Shown piece by piece: positions 11,003-22,064 of a stretch of DNA of 64,000 nt. Each line of letters begins with the position of its first letter. Position 1 is the stretch's first letter. Source of the DNA: Sophora flavescens (Eukaryota > Streptophyta > Magnoliopsida > Fabales > Fabaceae); contig CM061068.1 in NCBI GenBank assembly GCA_030762895.1, positions 46,135,615-46,199,614 of the forward strand, written 5' to 3'. The notes beneath the pieces are model-generated. The model saw only the letters and a list, made by a program, of their open reading frames with translations. It ran no database searches and was not told the DNA's origin. Position numbers and translations under genes: made by a program.

Positions 11003-11245
11003 TGATCACGGCCAGGCCGTGATGACCATCACAACCATGATCAAGTGAAGCTGAAAAGGAAGAATGGAAAAGTCAGCATCCATCACGGCCGTGACATGTC
11101 AACTGAGTCAGACCCCTACAAGGCAGAATCTGTCACGGCCAGGCCGTGATATCCATAACGGTCGTGACAGACCACTTAGTGAAGCAACGTTCATGGCAGA
11201 AGCTGTCACGGCCAGGTCGTGATGGCCATCACGGTCGTGACGCGC
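11003..11245 (+). repeat. TCACGGCCGTGA palindromic array in U3 of element C, 5' LTR
   Basis: Units alternate between the near-perfect palindrome ATCACGGCCGTGA and the hairpin form TCACGGCCAGGCCGTGA (three-base loop), with spacers of some 10-40 bases. The array ends about 70 bases before the TATA box. Confidence 0.85.
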
Positions 11246-11315
11246 AATCCATGGATCTTCAACAACTGATTTGATCTTGTTTTTGTATTGGTTTAGGATT
11301 CAAATTGCCCAACCT

Positions 11316-11323
11316 TATAAATA
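11316..11323 (+). promoter_or_regulatory. TATA box, 5' LTR of element C
   Basis: TATAAATA lies downstream of the palindromic array and is conserved at 29965-29972 in the 3' LTR. It is the best core-promoter candidate of C. Confidence 0.65.
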
Positions 11324-12209
11324 GGACCTAGGGGCTCGAACCTGGGCACTTTTTGGGGGACATCTTACCTTAGAAAAATTGAGGATTTCTTCTTCTCCTT
11401 CTTCTCCATCTCTTCTCCTCTTCTCTTAGGACTTTTTTTGTTCATGTTATTTTTAACCAAGCTTGCTACAATCATGGCAAGGCTTGAGTAGTAGTTTCAT
11501 TTCTAGGAATTGGGGCTATTCCCAAGACTTGTTTATGGTGATGTATTGATTTTGATTTCTTGTTAATTCTGATTTGTTTTCGATTTGATCCCTATTGTTT
11601 TAATTACTCGCGAATTCGGTGGCCACTTATTTGCGTGTCGTAGATACACTAAGGATGAACTTAGCGGTGAACTTAGGTATCGGATCCATAGGAATCGAAC
11701 TTAGGACTTCAATCACGAGAGTTATAAGCGGTCCTTCGAGGGTTCACGAATTTTCACAAAACTCAAGGGGTTCGATTTAAATTCAATTACCACGAGAGTA
11801 GGAATTGATTTAATTGGGCACGGTTTTTGTAACCCGAGAGGGAGCATCAACTAATTTAGGATAAATTCGCCTTCAAAGAAAATTTTGGTAATTAACAAGG
11901 AGAGTAGTCGATTCAGTAACATAAACAGTTTTCTGGTATCCCAATTCCTGGGAATCCCTTTTGAATTTGAAAACCCCCAATTTGAATTGCTTTCCTGTTT
12001 TGTTTAATTTCGATATTAAATTTGATTGTTACTTGATTCTTATCTCAAAAATCAAAACCTTTTCAAAATCCCTTTTTTTTTATATATAGTCCAGTTTTAT
12101 CGATTTAATAATTAGTTGTGGTTTGAGATCACGGTCCCTGTGGGATCGATCTTTTTATTACTTGGCAACGAATGTGGTACACTTGCCGGAATCCAGCACA
12201 TCAAGTTTT

Positions 12210-12227
12210 TGGCACCGTTGTCGGGGA
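12210..12227 (+). promoter_or_regulatory. Primer binding site of element C
   Basis: TGGCACCGTTGTCGGGGA lies six bases after the LTR. It matches the tRNA-Asp-complementary site of Athila elements with two differences, both G/C-to-A/T type. Confidence 0.75.
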
Positions 12228-12481
12228 CTGTGTTTTCTTGAATTTCAATTTAATTTTTAAACTGATTTTTCTGGACATTTTTTTATTTATTTATATTAAT
12301 TTATTACTTATTTCTTTTTCTTTTTCTAGAGTATCTATCTCGCTACCATAGGTAATTTTCTCTTTTATGCAAAGATCCCTAAGTCTTTAAAACCTTGTTG
12401 AAGCCGACCCCGAGATCGAAATGACCTTTCATAGACGTAGGAGACTACAAAGAGAGAGAGAGGTTGGTTCCCATTCCACTC

Positions 12482-12961
12482 ATGGCAAATATATCGGATA
12501 CCAAACAACTGAAGGACTACGCAGCCCCAAATGCTAGGGGTCTGCGAACTGGGATTGCAAGGCCGGAAATTGAGGCGGAGAACTACATTATACCTCCTCA
12601 GTTAATTAGCATGATTAGGCAACATCAGTTTGGAGGATTACCCTCGGAGGACCCGAAGGATCATGTGGAGACATTCTTGGAATTCACCGATGCGATAAGG
12701 ATTCAAGGTGCCCTGGTCGATGCTATACGCTTGAGTTTATTCCCCTCCTCTCTTACTGGAAAGACAAAAGCTTGGCTGAAGCAAGTGCCCGCTAACACGT
12801 TGTCAACTTGGGACCAACTGGAGCAGGCATTCTTGGAGAAATTCTTCCCTCCATCCAAGACTGCTTACCTACGGACTCAGATAACCGGCTTCTTCCAAAA
12901 GGACAGAGAATGCTTATCCGAAGCTTGGGATCGTTACAAGGGATTGCTGGAGTCTTGCCCA
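12482..12961 (+). pseudogene. Gag N-terminal half, element C
   Basis: Athila-type Gag with the conserved opening around KDYAAPNARG and the capsid-like (retrotrans_gag) region containing LFPSSLTGKTKAWLKQVP, W..L..AFLEKFFPPSK and AWDRYKGLLESCP. This protein would form the virus-like particle shell. The frame is cut at 12961 by element D and resumes at 18642. The ATG at 12482 is the first in this frame; another frame opens at 12420, so the original start may lie further upstream. Confidence 0.8.
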
Positions 12962-13852
12962 TGTTGGACTAAAATATAGGCAAGTATACCCAGTCATACA
13001 AGTAATACGGTGGTGAGACCGATATCGTTCCCACGAGGATTGGATGTCAATTACTAGTTCACAAGTTCAACAACTATCTAGACTATGAAGATAATTCAAA
13101 ACAAACAAAACAAAAGGAATAAAATCTTTTTGTATTTTTATTGAATACTTGGAATGCGAAAGGGGATAAAAGATGTTGGGATCAGATTTCACTAAACCTT
13201 AACCTCATGTACTACCAGGACTAGATACCTCCCATTCATGCTTCAAATATTAAAATCAATCCACTAGATTACTCAAGCCCTAATTCCTCAGATAACAAGA
13301 GCCTAAATCCACTGATAGACCCTAATTCCTTAGGTGGCCTAGATTAATGAAATTGCATTAAGATTAGGGATTACGCGATTACTAGTAAACCAAACTCCAT
13401 TCCTAGACGCAAGGGTTACTAGGTGATTAATTCCAGTTCTGGCTCTAATACGAATTTTCCAATTGCATACCAAAACACTAATCAAGTCATGGGGGTGCTA
13501 GCCACAACATGCATTAAGCGAAGGAAATCAATCACTAATAGAGAAACATAAACATAGATTAATCAGTCAAGACAAATACATGAAGTTTAGTTTAGTTACA
13601 TCTAATCCCAACAAACGGGGATTAGCTACTCATAATTACAGAGAAAGCCAAAACCAGAGAAATAGGAGAAGAGGAGAGAAGAAACTCCATAGGAGCTTTC
13701 CACCGTCGTCACAGCAGCCCCTCTCAGCGGCTCCCTTCTAGGGTTGAAACCCTTTTCGCAGCCTCCAAGAATCCTTTAGGTTAAAATTTGTCTGATGGAT
13801 CTGTGTCAGAGACCCCCCCAGAATCTCCCTTTTTTCTGTCTATTCTGCGCTC

Positions 13853-13860
13853 TATTTATA
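13853..13860 (-). promoter_or_regulatory. TATA box, 3' LTR of element D
   Basis: TATAAATA on the minus strand, next to the array. The matching site of the 5' LTR (18160-18167) reads TCTAAATA, one base off, so the promoter copy that would drive D may be weakened. Confidence 0.55.
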
Positions 13861-13865
13861 GAGAG

Positions 13866-14112
13866 GCCACGCGTCACGACCGTGATGGCCATCACGGCTA
13901 GACCGTGACGTGCTCTGGAGTGGGCGCGCTTTCAAATTTGGAGCATCACGGCCGTGAGCCTCATCACGGGCAGGCCGTGATCGGTTCTTCTTGGCCTGTC
14001 ACGGCCGTGATGGTTATCACGGCTAGGCCGTGACAGCTTCTGACTTTTGCCTTCAATCTTCTCGGTTTTCTTGATCATGGCCATGATGGTCATCACGGTC
14101 AGGCCGTGATGG
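13866..14112 (-). repeat. TCACGGCCGTGA array in U3 of element D, 3' LTR
   Basis: The same motif family as in C, with alternating TCACGGCCGTGA and TCACGGCTAGGCCGTGA forms. In element sense it lies immediately upstream of the TATA box. Confidence 0.85.
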
Positions 14113-14336
14113 GCTCTGCTTGGCTCATTTTCTTCACTTTTCAAGCTCTATTTCATCCAAGCTCCATCAAGGCTAATTCTGAGCATTTTTCCTTAAATTC
14201 CTGCAAAACAACACCAAGAAACCGCCTCACCCATTCCAAGGTAAAAACTAATAAAAATCAAACTAATCATGCCTAAACTATATGAAAATGCATTAAAAAA
14301 TTTACAGGAAACATGATGTAAAATCATACTATCAAA

Positions 14337-14354
14337 TCACCCCAAGCTTATTCA
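14337..14354 (-). promoter_or_regulatory. Polypurine tract region of element D
   Basis: On the minus strand this reads AATAAGCTTGGGGTGATT, close against the 3' LTR start, and it corresponds to AAGCTTGGGGTAGT in C. Confidence 0.6.
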
Positions 14355-14374
14355 ATTGCTTGTCCTCAAGCAAT
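14355..14374 (-). other. Stem-loop upstream of the polypurine tract, element D
   Basis: In element sense ATTGCTTG / AGGA loop / CAAGCAAT, an eight-pair stem. The outer pair is A-T here, C-G in B and T-A in E. Confidence 0.7.
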
Positions 14375-15740
14375 CACCAAGGCCAGAAGAGATAAATAAT
14401 CAAAGCATGGATAGTGAACCAAGAACCAGAGTAAATGATCCAAGTAACAGGCATTTCAAATAATTCAGCAAGAGACAATCAATTCAAGTTCAATTAGAAG
14501 CCTAGGTTTCCTGGACTCATATTCTCACTGATTCGGGCACTCTTGCTCACCTGAAGATCACCCCAATCTTATTCATTTGCTTGGCTCTCTTTTTCACCTC
14601 ACTCAAGTGTTTAGGGATGTATGACAATTCTCTCTATTTTCCTCAAGGAATGAATTCTACCATAGGCTTGACTATCAAACAAATCTCTACTTTATTAATG
14701 AAAACAATTAAGAATCAAGAGGTCTTTTGCTTTGGTTGTAACGGGGCCATGGGATTTATCGTTAGGTGGGGTAATCAAGAAAAGGAATTTTCAAAAGGCT
14801 ACACAAAATATCAAGCATTGCCAAACATGACACCTTCTAAAATACCTTTTTGGGTTTGATTCACTTTTCCACCTTTCTTTCTTTCTTTTCATTTTATTTC
14901 TCATTTCTTTTTGTCATCCCCTTCTCTATATATTTTTCTTTTGTTTTTCTTTTGCTTGGAGAAGGGGAGATTTTTCAACTCGAGAAATATTTTTGATTCT
15001 TTCATCCCAGACTTTTTTCAACTACCTTTTTACCCTTTTTGTAATACTTTAGAAGGTATCCTACCAAGCATATTTATAAAAATATTTTCGGGTACCAACA
15101 AAAGTATTTTATTCTTTCAGGCTCAAAATTGGGCAACTAAGGGGTAGCATTCAGTCATTCAAAGCTCATAAGGCCAGAAAAATACATAGTGCCTCAATCA
15201 TTTTCAAAAATGTTTTCAAAAATTTTTAAGCTTCAAAATGGTTTCAAGTCAAGTTCTAGAGAATACAATCCAAGAGGAATAACACTCTAACACAAAGAAT
15301 GGGGTATATTTAGTGAGTACCCCTTTTTGCTCAAAATCTCACATTTTAGTAGTTCAAAAATCACCGAGAAACACAAGTCTACGGAACCACATGCTAATTA
15401 TCAACTATCACAGATCATCTCAAGAATTTTCATTTGCAGCCTTATCACAAGAATAAAAAAATTGGGTTCAAAAGTTCACTATCTCAATTTATTTGGCACT
15501 TAGTTCTCACAATTGGATGCAAAATTTAGGCAAGGGGCAATCTAATCATGTGAACATGCAAAGCTATCATGCAAAACTATATGAATGCAACATGCAAAAT
15601 GCAAATGCAAAATACCCCTACCCCAAGCTTAAGAATTTACATTGTCCCCAATGTAAACAATCAAGTCAGAGAGAGGATAAAAAATGGAACGACTTACCGA
15701 GGCGATAGTGGGTGCTGACTCACATTCCAGTCAGAAACTT
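14375..15740 (-). other. 3' noncoding tract of element D
   Basis: No supported gene; open frames at 14581-15147 are chance. The tract is similar in reverse complement to 28170-29360 of element C, including the boundary region around TAGGGGTAT, which helps reconstruct what C has lost at the E insertion. Confidence 0.6.
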
Positions 15741-15748
15741 GTTGGGAA

Positions 15749-15995
15749 ATGCATCACAGCCGTGAGCCTTATCACGGGCAGGCCGTGATCGATTATGATC
15801 CATGGGTGTTGGCCTGTCACGGCCGTGAACTCCATCACGGCTAGGCCGTGATGCTCTCCTGTCTTCAGGGTCCTTCCCATCACGCCCGTGATGGGGATCA
15901 CGGCTGGACCGTGATACTTTCTGGTCTTCTCATTAAGCTCATCACGGCCGTCACCGGTGTCACGGCCGTCACCAGTGTCACGGCCTGGGCGTGAT
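15749..15995 (-). repeat. Internal TCACGGCCGTGA array, element D
   Basis: A second array of the U3 motif lies inside the element, in element sense after the conserved hairpin and before the 3' noncoding tract. The layout is the same as in B. Element C keeps only the first units of the equivalent array (about 23644-23668) before the E junction. Confidence 0.8.
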
Positions 15996-16151
15996 GGCTG
16001 CTGACTTTGCTTTTTCTTGTCTTCTTGCTCTTCCTTCCTTCTTTGCCCTGAAAACACTTAACAAATTTATTAATTTATGATTATTTGCTCTTGATCTTCT
16101 CAAATTATTCAAGAGTTAAAAATCAAAAACAAAAGGAAAAGGAAAAGAAAA

Positions 16152-16169
16152 CTTGGGTTGCCTCCCAAT
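16152..16169 (-). other. Conserved hairpin, element D
   Basis: In element sense ATTGGGAGGCAACCCAAG. It matches the B and C hairpins except for the first base, which removes the outer pair and leaves five. The upstream GTCAAGCTAGTGACGTTAAA is shared with B. Confidence 0.6.
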
Positions 16170-16290
16170 AAGCGCTTCTTTAACGTCACTAGCTTGACTC
16201 ATTAAGAAGCATCCACCTGGATCCCATAGCCTGTGGTATGAGGACTAAGGGGTGCTCAAGATGTGAGATCCTCCTCTTGGATCCCATAGT

Positions 16291-16872
16291 TTATGGAGTG
16301 GCGATTGCAGAAGTAATATGACTATCCACAATCCCACCTATCCAGTGTGTGAAAACTCCATTGACCTCTGTAATTATGAACTCACTTCCGCCCGGGTCAA
16401 CTGGTGTTTTCACGAGAAAGTTTGTCAGACAAGTGGAAGGGACTAATTTATCAGTGTCCACACATGCATGTAAGCCGACATATTTGTCCAATGCAGTAAT
16501 TTCAGGCTTCTTAACAAGCATGGTGAAATCCACTACCACTTCATCTGCATTTTGAACTATCCCCAAAACCAGATTTTGCTCAATTTGTGCTGCATGTGAC
16601 TCTTGTACTAACTGTTTGCAAATTTCCTCAACTTGCGTTTTGAAATTCTGCAACACAGCTTCGATACAGTCACAATTTGCTCTTGCTTTGGCCTCAGAGG
16701 TGGATAGTTCTTGGGAATACTGTTCTAGAGCAACTTTCAAAGGTGTTTGCTCATTCCATTCCCATTCCTCCTCACTTGTTCTTTCCCGGGGGTTTGTGGA
16801 AGGTAATCCCTCTTCTTGTGGCTCGTCTACCACCACCACTTCATCTTCATTTTGATCCATCCCCACAGCCAT
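16291..16872 (-). CDS. Element D protein with the module shared with B
   Basis: A 193-residue frame with an acidic start, a helical, probably coiled-coil middle (QYSQELSTSEAKARANCDCIEAVLQ... and EEICKQLVQESHAAQIEQN), and a C-terminal block beginning DFTMLVKKPEITALDKYVGL with HACVDT and GSEFIITEVNGVF. That last block is the homologue of the B module at about 6940-7150. It has no retroviral catalytic motif. The frame is intact. It follows a small upstream frame (16963-17115) separated by stops. Function unknown; a particle-associated or RNA-binding accessory is possible but unproven. Confidence 0.5.
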   Translation of the reverse strand: MAVGMDQNEDEVVVVDEPQEEGLPSTNPRERTSEEEWEWNEQTPLKVALEQYSQELSTSEAKARANCDCIEAVLQNFKTQVEEICKQLVQESHAAQIEQNLVLGIVQNADEVVVDFTMLVKKPEITALDKYVGLHACVDTDKLVPSTCLTNFLVKTPVDPGGSEFIITEVNGVFTHWIGGIVDSHITSAIATP

Positions 16873-16962
16873 ATTTTGCTCAAATTCTGCTTAATGTGGC
16901 TTTATGGGAATCATACATGGTGATGGAGGTGGTAAATATGAACGAATGGTTTCCCAATCCTC

Positions 16963-17115
16963 CTAGGAGATATTATATATCAGCCTACCAGTCACACTGT
17001 CAATTTGTGTTGGGGTAATATGATCCAGCAATTCTATGAAGTCTCTCAAACTCCAGTTGTCCTCCAAAGTGTGACTTGAGGCTTCCTCATCAGGTGGATA
17101 ATAATAATTTTCCAT
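16963..17115 (-). pseudogene. Short N-terminal ORF of element D
   Basis: Starting at an ATG about 125 bases after the primer site, this frame encodes a short peptide opening MENYYYPPDEEASS. It ends at a stop before the larger D frame. Position and composition (tyrosine/proline-rich start) resemble the opening of the E protein, so it may be the former N-terminus of one longer protein. Confidence 0.35.
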
Positions 17116-17240
17116 GGATTTCGTCCACCTTGCAAAAAAACAGAACTCACAAGAAAAGATCAAATATATACAGAAAAATAAAAAAAAAATTGTCTAAATT
17201 AGTTGCCTCCTTTGTTACTAATGATATTGGTAAAACCAAT

Positions 17241-17262
17241 CCCCGGCAACGGCGCCAAAAAC
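17241..17262 (-). promoter_or_regulatory. Primer binding site of element D (tRNA-Asp)
   Basis: On the minus strand TGGCGCCGTTGCCGGGG follows the 5' LTR, a perfect match to the tRNA-Asp-complementary Athila primer site. Confidence 0.85.
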
Positions 17263-17263
17263 T

Positions 17264-18641
17264 TGTTGGACTAAAATATAGGCAATTATACCCAGTCGTA
17301 CAAGTAATACGGTGGTGAGACCGATATCGTTCCCACGAGGATTGGATGTCAATTACCAGTTCACAAGTTCAGCAACTATCTAGACTATGAAGAGAATTCA
17401 AAACAAACAAAACAAAAGGAATAAAATCTTTTTGTATTTTTATTGAATACTTGGAATGCGACAGGGGATAAAAGATGTTGGGATCAGATTTCACTAAACC
17501 TTAACCTCATGTACTACCAGGACTAGATACCTCCCATTCATGCTTCAAATATTAAAATCAATCCACTAGATTACTCAAGCCCTGATTCCTCAGATGACAA
17601 GAGCCTAAATCCACTAATAGACCCTAATTCCTTAGGTGGCCAAGATTAATGAAATTGCATTAAGATTAGGGATTACGCAATTACTAGTAAACCAAACTCC
17701 ATTCCTAGATGCAAGGGTTACTAGGTGATTAATTCCAGTTCTGGTTCTAATACGAATTTTCCAATTGCATACCAAAACACTTATCAAGTCATGGGGGTGC
17801 TAGCCACAACAGGTATTAAGCGAAGGAAATCAATCACTAATAGAGAAACATAAACATAGATTAATCAGTCAAGACAAATACATGAAGTTTAGTTTAGTTA
17901 CATCTAATCCCAACAAACGGGGATTAGCTACTCATAATTACAGAGAAAGCCAAAACCAGAGAAATAGGAGAAGAGGAGAGAAGAAACTCCATGGAAGCTT
18001 TCCACCGTCGTCACAGCAGCCCCTCTCAGCGGCTCCCTTCTAGGGTTGGAACCTTTTTCGCAGTCTCCAAGAATCCTTTAGGTTAAAAGTTGTCTGATGG
18101 ATGGATCGTGTCGAGACACCCCGGAATCTCCCCTTTTTCCTCGTGCATTCTGCGCTCTCTATTTAGAGAGAGGCCACGCGTCACGGCCGTGATGGCCATC
18201 ACGGCCAGGCCGTGACGTGCTCTGGTGTGGGCGCGCTTTCAAATTTGGAGCATCACGGCCGTGAGCCTCATCACGGGCAGGTCGTGATCGGTTCTGCCTG
18301 TCCTGTCACGGCCGTGATGGTTATCACGGCTAGGCCGTGACAGCTTCTGACTTTTGCCTTCAATCTTCTCCGTGTTCTTGATCATGGCCGTGATGGTCAT
18401 CACGGCCAGGTCGTGATGGGCTCTGCTTGGCTCATTTTCTTCACTTTTCAAGCTCTATTTCATCCAAGCTCCATCAAGGCTAATTCTGAACATTTTTCCT
18501 TAAATTCCTGCAAAACAACACCAAGAAACCGCCTCACCCATTCCAAGGTAAAAACTAATAAAAATCAAACTAATCATGCCTAAACTATATGAAAATGCAT
18601 GCAAAAGTGTACAGGAAACATGATGTAAAATCACACTATCA
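17264..18641 (-). repeat. 5' LTR of element D
   Basis: Partner of 12962-14334 with scattered differences. Its TCACGGCCGTGA array lies at about 18178-18420. Confidence 0.92.
18178..18420 (-). repeat. TCACGGCCGTGA array, 5' LTR of element D
   Basis: Copy of the 13866-14112 array, with several units closer to the perfect palindrome (for example GTCACGGCCGTGATGG). Confidence 0.85.
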
Positions 18642-19621
18642 GCCCACATCATGGACTCGAGAGGTGGTTGTTAGTGCATACCTTCTACAACGGATTGGAT
18701 TATTCATCAAAGGTGTCACTCGACTCCGCAGCTGGTGGAGCCTTTATGAACAGACCCCTGACTGAAGCATTCAACATCATTGAGAACGTGGCCACTAACT
18801 ATCACCAATGGGGTTCGGAAAGAGGTAATAACCCGAAAAAGCTTTCAGGGGGTAAGTTCGAAATGAATAGTACCGATCTGATTAGGTCTAAATTCGACTC
18901 ACTAAACAAACGCTTTGATAAGCTTGAAAAGGCTCATGTGAGTGCAATCGGTGTTACTAATGTTGTTTGTGAGATTTGTGGAATGCAGGGAGATGACATA
19001 ATGGAGTGTCCACATGGTATCGCTCCTGAGTCCGGTGCTTCAGGGGAACAAGTGAACTCTTGTCACAATTTCTATGACACGAACCCGAAGCTACCAAATT
19101 ATGCTCCCCCAAATCCCTACAACCAGAGGAAGAATAATCCTTACCTTTCCTGCGGAAACTACAACAACACATTGAACCACGAATTCCAAGAAGGACAAGG
19201 TAATAGGAAACCCGCATCGGGGTATCCTCAGGTACAAAAATCTAAACTCGAGTCTCTTATGGAAAACTTTGTTGCTACTCAAACTAAGCAGAACGAAGAA
19301 TTCAGGCAACAAGGTAGGGCAATTAATGAGGCAATAAAAGAACTAACATATATGGTAGATAACTTGGCCATCCATAAAAAGATGTTAGAAACTCAAATTG
19401 CCCAACAAGCTGGAAATTCAATGAGGCAACCGGGCAAGTTTCCTGGACAACCTGAGGTGAACCCAAATAATGAACAATGTAAAGCCGTGAGTCTAAGGAG
19501 TGGTAAGAAACTTGAGAATCCCGAGGCTAAAGGGGAGAGCGATAACAAGAGTGTAGATGAGGAGGAGGAACCTATTGAGACACAACCTTTAGGAGAGGAA
19601 GAGCCTAGTGAAAAAGTCTAA
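18642..19621 (+). pseudogene. Gag C-terminal half, element C
   Basis: Continues the Gag frame interrupted at 12961. The start resumes with a capsid-like stretch (HTFYNGLDYSSK), then a cysteine cluster CEICGMQGDDIMEC with VNSCHNFYD, an asparagine/proline-rich part, a coiled-coil segment (QTKQNEEFRQQGRAINEAIKEL) and the LRSGK tail with an acidic end. A TAA at 19619-19621 breaks the frame before protease; the following bases still encode proline-rich gag-protease linker. Confidence 0.8.
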
Positions 19622-20228
19622 GTATGTCCCTCCACCACCTTACCAACCTCCGATACCTTTTCCTCAAAGGTTGGCTAAGGCCAAGTTAGATAAGCAATTT
19701 GGAAAATTTCTAGAGGTCCTTAAGAAATTGTACATTAATGTACCCTTCACTGAGGCATTATAACAAATGCCGACATATGCTAAATTTCTTAAGGATATCT
19801 TGTCAAATAAGAGAAAGCTAGAAGACTATGAAACAGTGGCTTTAACGGAGGAGTGCGGTGCTCTAATTCAAAATAAATTGCCTCCTCAATTGAAAGATCC
19901 AGGTAGTTTCTCTATTCCATGCTTAATTGGTAACACTAGTTTTGATAAAGCTCTTTGTGATTTGGGGGCTAGTGTTAGTCTTATGCCACTCTCTGTTTGC
20001 AAGAAGTAAACCCACAACAATATCCCTTCAATTGGCGGATCGGTCCGTCAAATTCCCTGTAGGCATCTTGGAGGATGTTCCTATTAGAGTGGGTAAATTT
20101 TTCATTCATGCGGATTTTGTGGTACTTGAAATGGAAGAGGATTCCCAAATCCCCATTATTCTTGGTAGGCCTTTCTTGGCTACCGCAGGATCCATTATTG
20201 ATGTTAAAAATGGGAAATTGACTTAACT
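19622..20228 (+). pseudogene. Aspartic protease region, element C
   Basis: The retropepsin active-site region reads ALCDLGASVSLMPLSV (aspartate in the DLGA context). A second frame carries the later part with PIILGRPFLATAGSIID, the flap/second-half signature. A frame slip near 20005 separates the two and stops lie at about 19760 and 20224. The enzyme would cleave the Gag-Pol polyprotein; this copy cannot. Confidence 0.8.
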
Positions 20229-21570
20229 GTGGGTGATGATAAAGTTGAATTTGATTTAGCTAAATCTATTAAACACCTTTCTTTTGAAGATTCTTGTTGC
20301 AGGATTGACCTAATGCACCAAGTGGTGAAAGAAGAATCCACACAAGCTTGTGTTGATGACCCGTTGGAAATGTGTTTGATTGGTGGAGACTTAAACGCTC
20401 ATGGAGAAGAAGTAAGGAATTATGCCCGCTTTCTAGAGGCTAGTCCAGAAATTCCTCCCAACAAAACAAAGAAAGAGAAACTTGAGTTGACACCAAAGAG
20501 TGAGGATCTGAAAGATGAAGAAGCCCCTAAGGTAGAAATAAAACCTCTTCCCTCTACATTGAGGTATGAATTTCTTGGTCCTAACTCTTCCTATCCGGTA
20601 ATTGTGAATGCCGGCTTGAACGAGTTGGAAACTGAGAAATTACTTAGGGAGCTTAGAATGCATAGAAACGTGATAGGATATACAATTGATGATATTAAAG
20701 GCATAAATCCCTCTTTTTGCATGCATCGCATTCTAATGGAAGAAGAGCATAAACCATCCATTGAGCATCAACGTAGGTTGAACCCTAATATGAAAGAGGT
20801 GGTTAAGAAAGAAGTGCTTAAGCTGTTAGATGCGGGGGTTATTTATCCGATCTCCGATAGTGAATGGGTTAGTCCGGTGCATGTGGTTCCTAAGAAAGGG
20901 GGAAGACTGTTATTCAAAATGAAAATAATGAACTAATTCCTACTAGGACAGTAACCGGTTGGAGAATGTGCATCGATTATAGGAAGCTAAATAAGGCAAC
21001 AAGGAAAGATCACTTCCCTCTCCCATTTATTGATCAAATGCTCGAAAGGTTAGCTAGGCATTCATACTTTTGTTACTTGGATGGATATTCCGGTTTTCAT
21101 CAAATTCCTATACATCCTAGTGATCAAGAAAAGACCACGTTTACTTGTCCCTATGGCACTTTTGCCTATAGAAGAATGCCTTTTGGTCAATGTAATGCAC
21201 CGGCTACTTTTCAAAGTTGCATGACTGCAATTTTTTCTGAATTTATTGAAAACATCATGGAGGTTTTTATGGATGATTTTTCTGTATATGGAACTACCTT
21301 TGATGATTGTTTAACAAATTTGTCTAAGATTTTGTAGCGATGTGAAGAAACCAATCTGGTATTGAATTGGGAGAAATGCCATTTTATGGTAAAACAAGGT
21401 ATAGTGCTTGGGCATTTGATTTCTGGTAGAGGTATTGAGGTGGACAGGGCCAAAATAGATGTTATAGAAAATTTGCCCCCACCGATAAATGTGAAAGGAG
21501 TTAGAAGTTTCTTGGGACACGCCGGGTTTTACCGGCGTTTCATCAAAGATTTTTCATAAATTTCTAAACC
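20229..21570 (+). pseudogene. Reverse transcriptase, element C
   Basis: Ty3/gypsy RT in pieces. 20229-20936 holds the linker and the start of RT (WVSPVHVVPKKGG); 20966-21337 the palm with CIDYRKLNKAT, YLDGYSGFHQIP and the catalytic FMDD; 21362-21559 the thumb side (GHLISGRGIEVD, FLGHAGFYRRFIKDFS). Stops at about 20934, 21335 and 21557 split it. The sequence is typical of Athila. The enzyme would copy element RNA into cDNA; this copy is inactive. Confidence 0.88.
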
Positions 21571-22064
21571 CTTATCTAACTTATTAATGAAAGATGTTCC
21601 ATTTGATTTTAATGAGGAATGTTTGAGTGCATTTTGTAGGTTGAAGGAAGCTTTGACCACCGCTCCCATTTTGTAAACACCAAATTGGAATGAGTCATTC
21701 GAAGTAATATGCGATGCTAGTGACTACGCCGTAGGAGCAGTGTTGGGACAGAGGAGAGAAAAGAAGGTCCATGCAATATACTATGCAAGCAAAACTCTAA
21801 ATGGAGCTCAAGCGAATTATGCCACAACTGAGAAAGAGTTGCTTGCGGTTGTCTTTACATTCGAGAAATTCAAATCATACCTCGTGGGGTCTAAAGTCAT
21901 AGTGTACACGGACCACTCCGCACTAAAGCACCTCATGACTAAGAAAGAAGCAAAGCCGAGACTCATCCGATGGATTCTCCTTCTGCAAGAATTTGACCTG
22001 GAGATTCGGGATGGGAGAGGGACGGAGAACTTGGTTGCGGACCACTTATCCAGGCTCGATTCAT
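21571..22064 (+). pseudogene. RNase H domain, element C
   Basis: The domain begins in a broken frame (around CDASDYAVGAVLGQRR, upstream of 21740) and continues in the long frame from 21740 with YASKTLNGAQANYATTEKELLAVVF, YTDHSALKHL and ENLVADHLSRL. It is the ordinary gypsy RNase H. A stop at about 21674-21676 separates it from RT. Confidence 0.82.

Larger units (their letters stand above)
10779..12203 (+). repeat. 5' LTR of element C
   Basis: It begins TGATGAGTGTGATTTCACC and ends CCAGCACATCA, and is repeated at 29405-30849. Its start resembles that of the D LTR, so C and D are related. It holds a TCACGGCCGTGA array and a TATA box. Confidence 0.92.
12962..14334 (-). repeat. 3' LTR of element D
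   Basis: About 1.37 kb, repeated at 17264-18641. On the minus strand it begins TGATAGTATGATTTTACATC and ends TAGTCCAACA. A TATAAATA (plus 13853-13860) sits just downstream, in element sense, of the palindromic array. Confidence 0.92.
12962..18641 (-). mobile_element. Element D: non-autonomous Athila-type retrotransposon inside gag of C
   Basis: LTRs at 12962-14334 and 17264-18641 are flanked by a perfect target duplication, GCCCA (12957-12961 and 18642-18646). The primer site lies left of the right LTR, so the element reads on the minus strand. The 2.9-kb interior has no pol. It encodes a small N-terminal ORF, the module shared with B, a palindrome array and a 3' noncoding tract like that of C. 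The LTR start also resembles that of C, so C (or a C-like element) is the natural helper. Confidence 0.92.

Noticed and set aside
11003..11245. Regular GC-rich repeats that at first look CRISPR-like
   Set aside because: The units are imperfect palindromes with variable spacers of 10-40 bases inside plant LTRs; no cas genes and not prokaryotic DNA.
14581..15147. Plus-strand frames in the D 3' tract as an envelope-like gene
   Set aside because: Wrong strand for D, hydrophobic only through T-richness, not conserved in the homologous tract of C.
16349..17018. Plus-strand frames opposite the D protein
   Set aside because: Shadows of the minus-strand coding frames; no motif and wrong orientation relative to the primer site.
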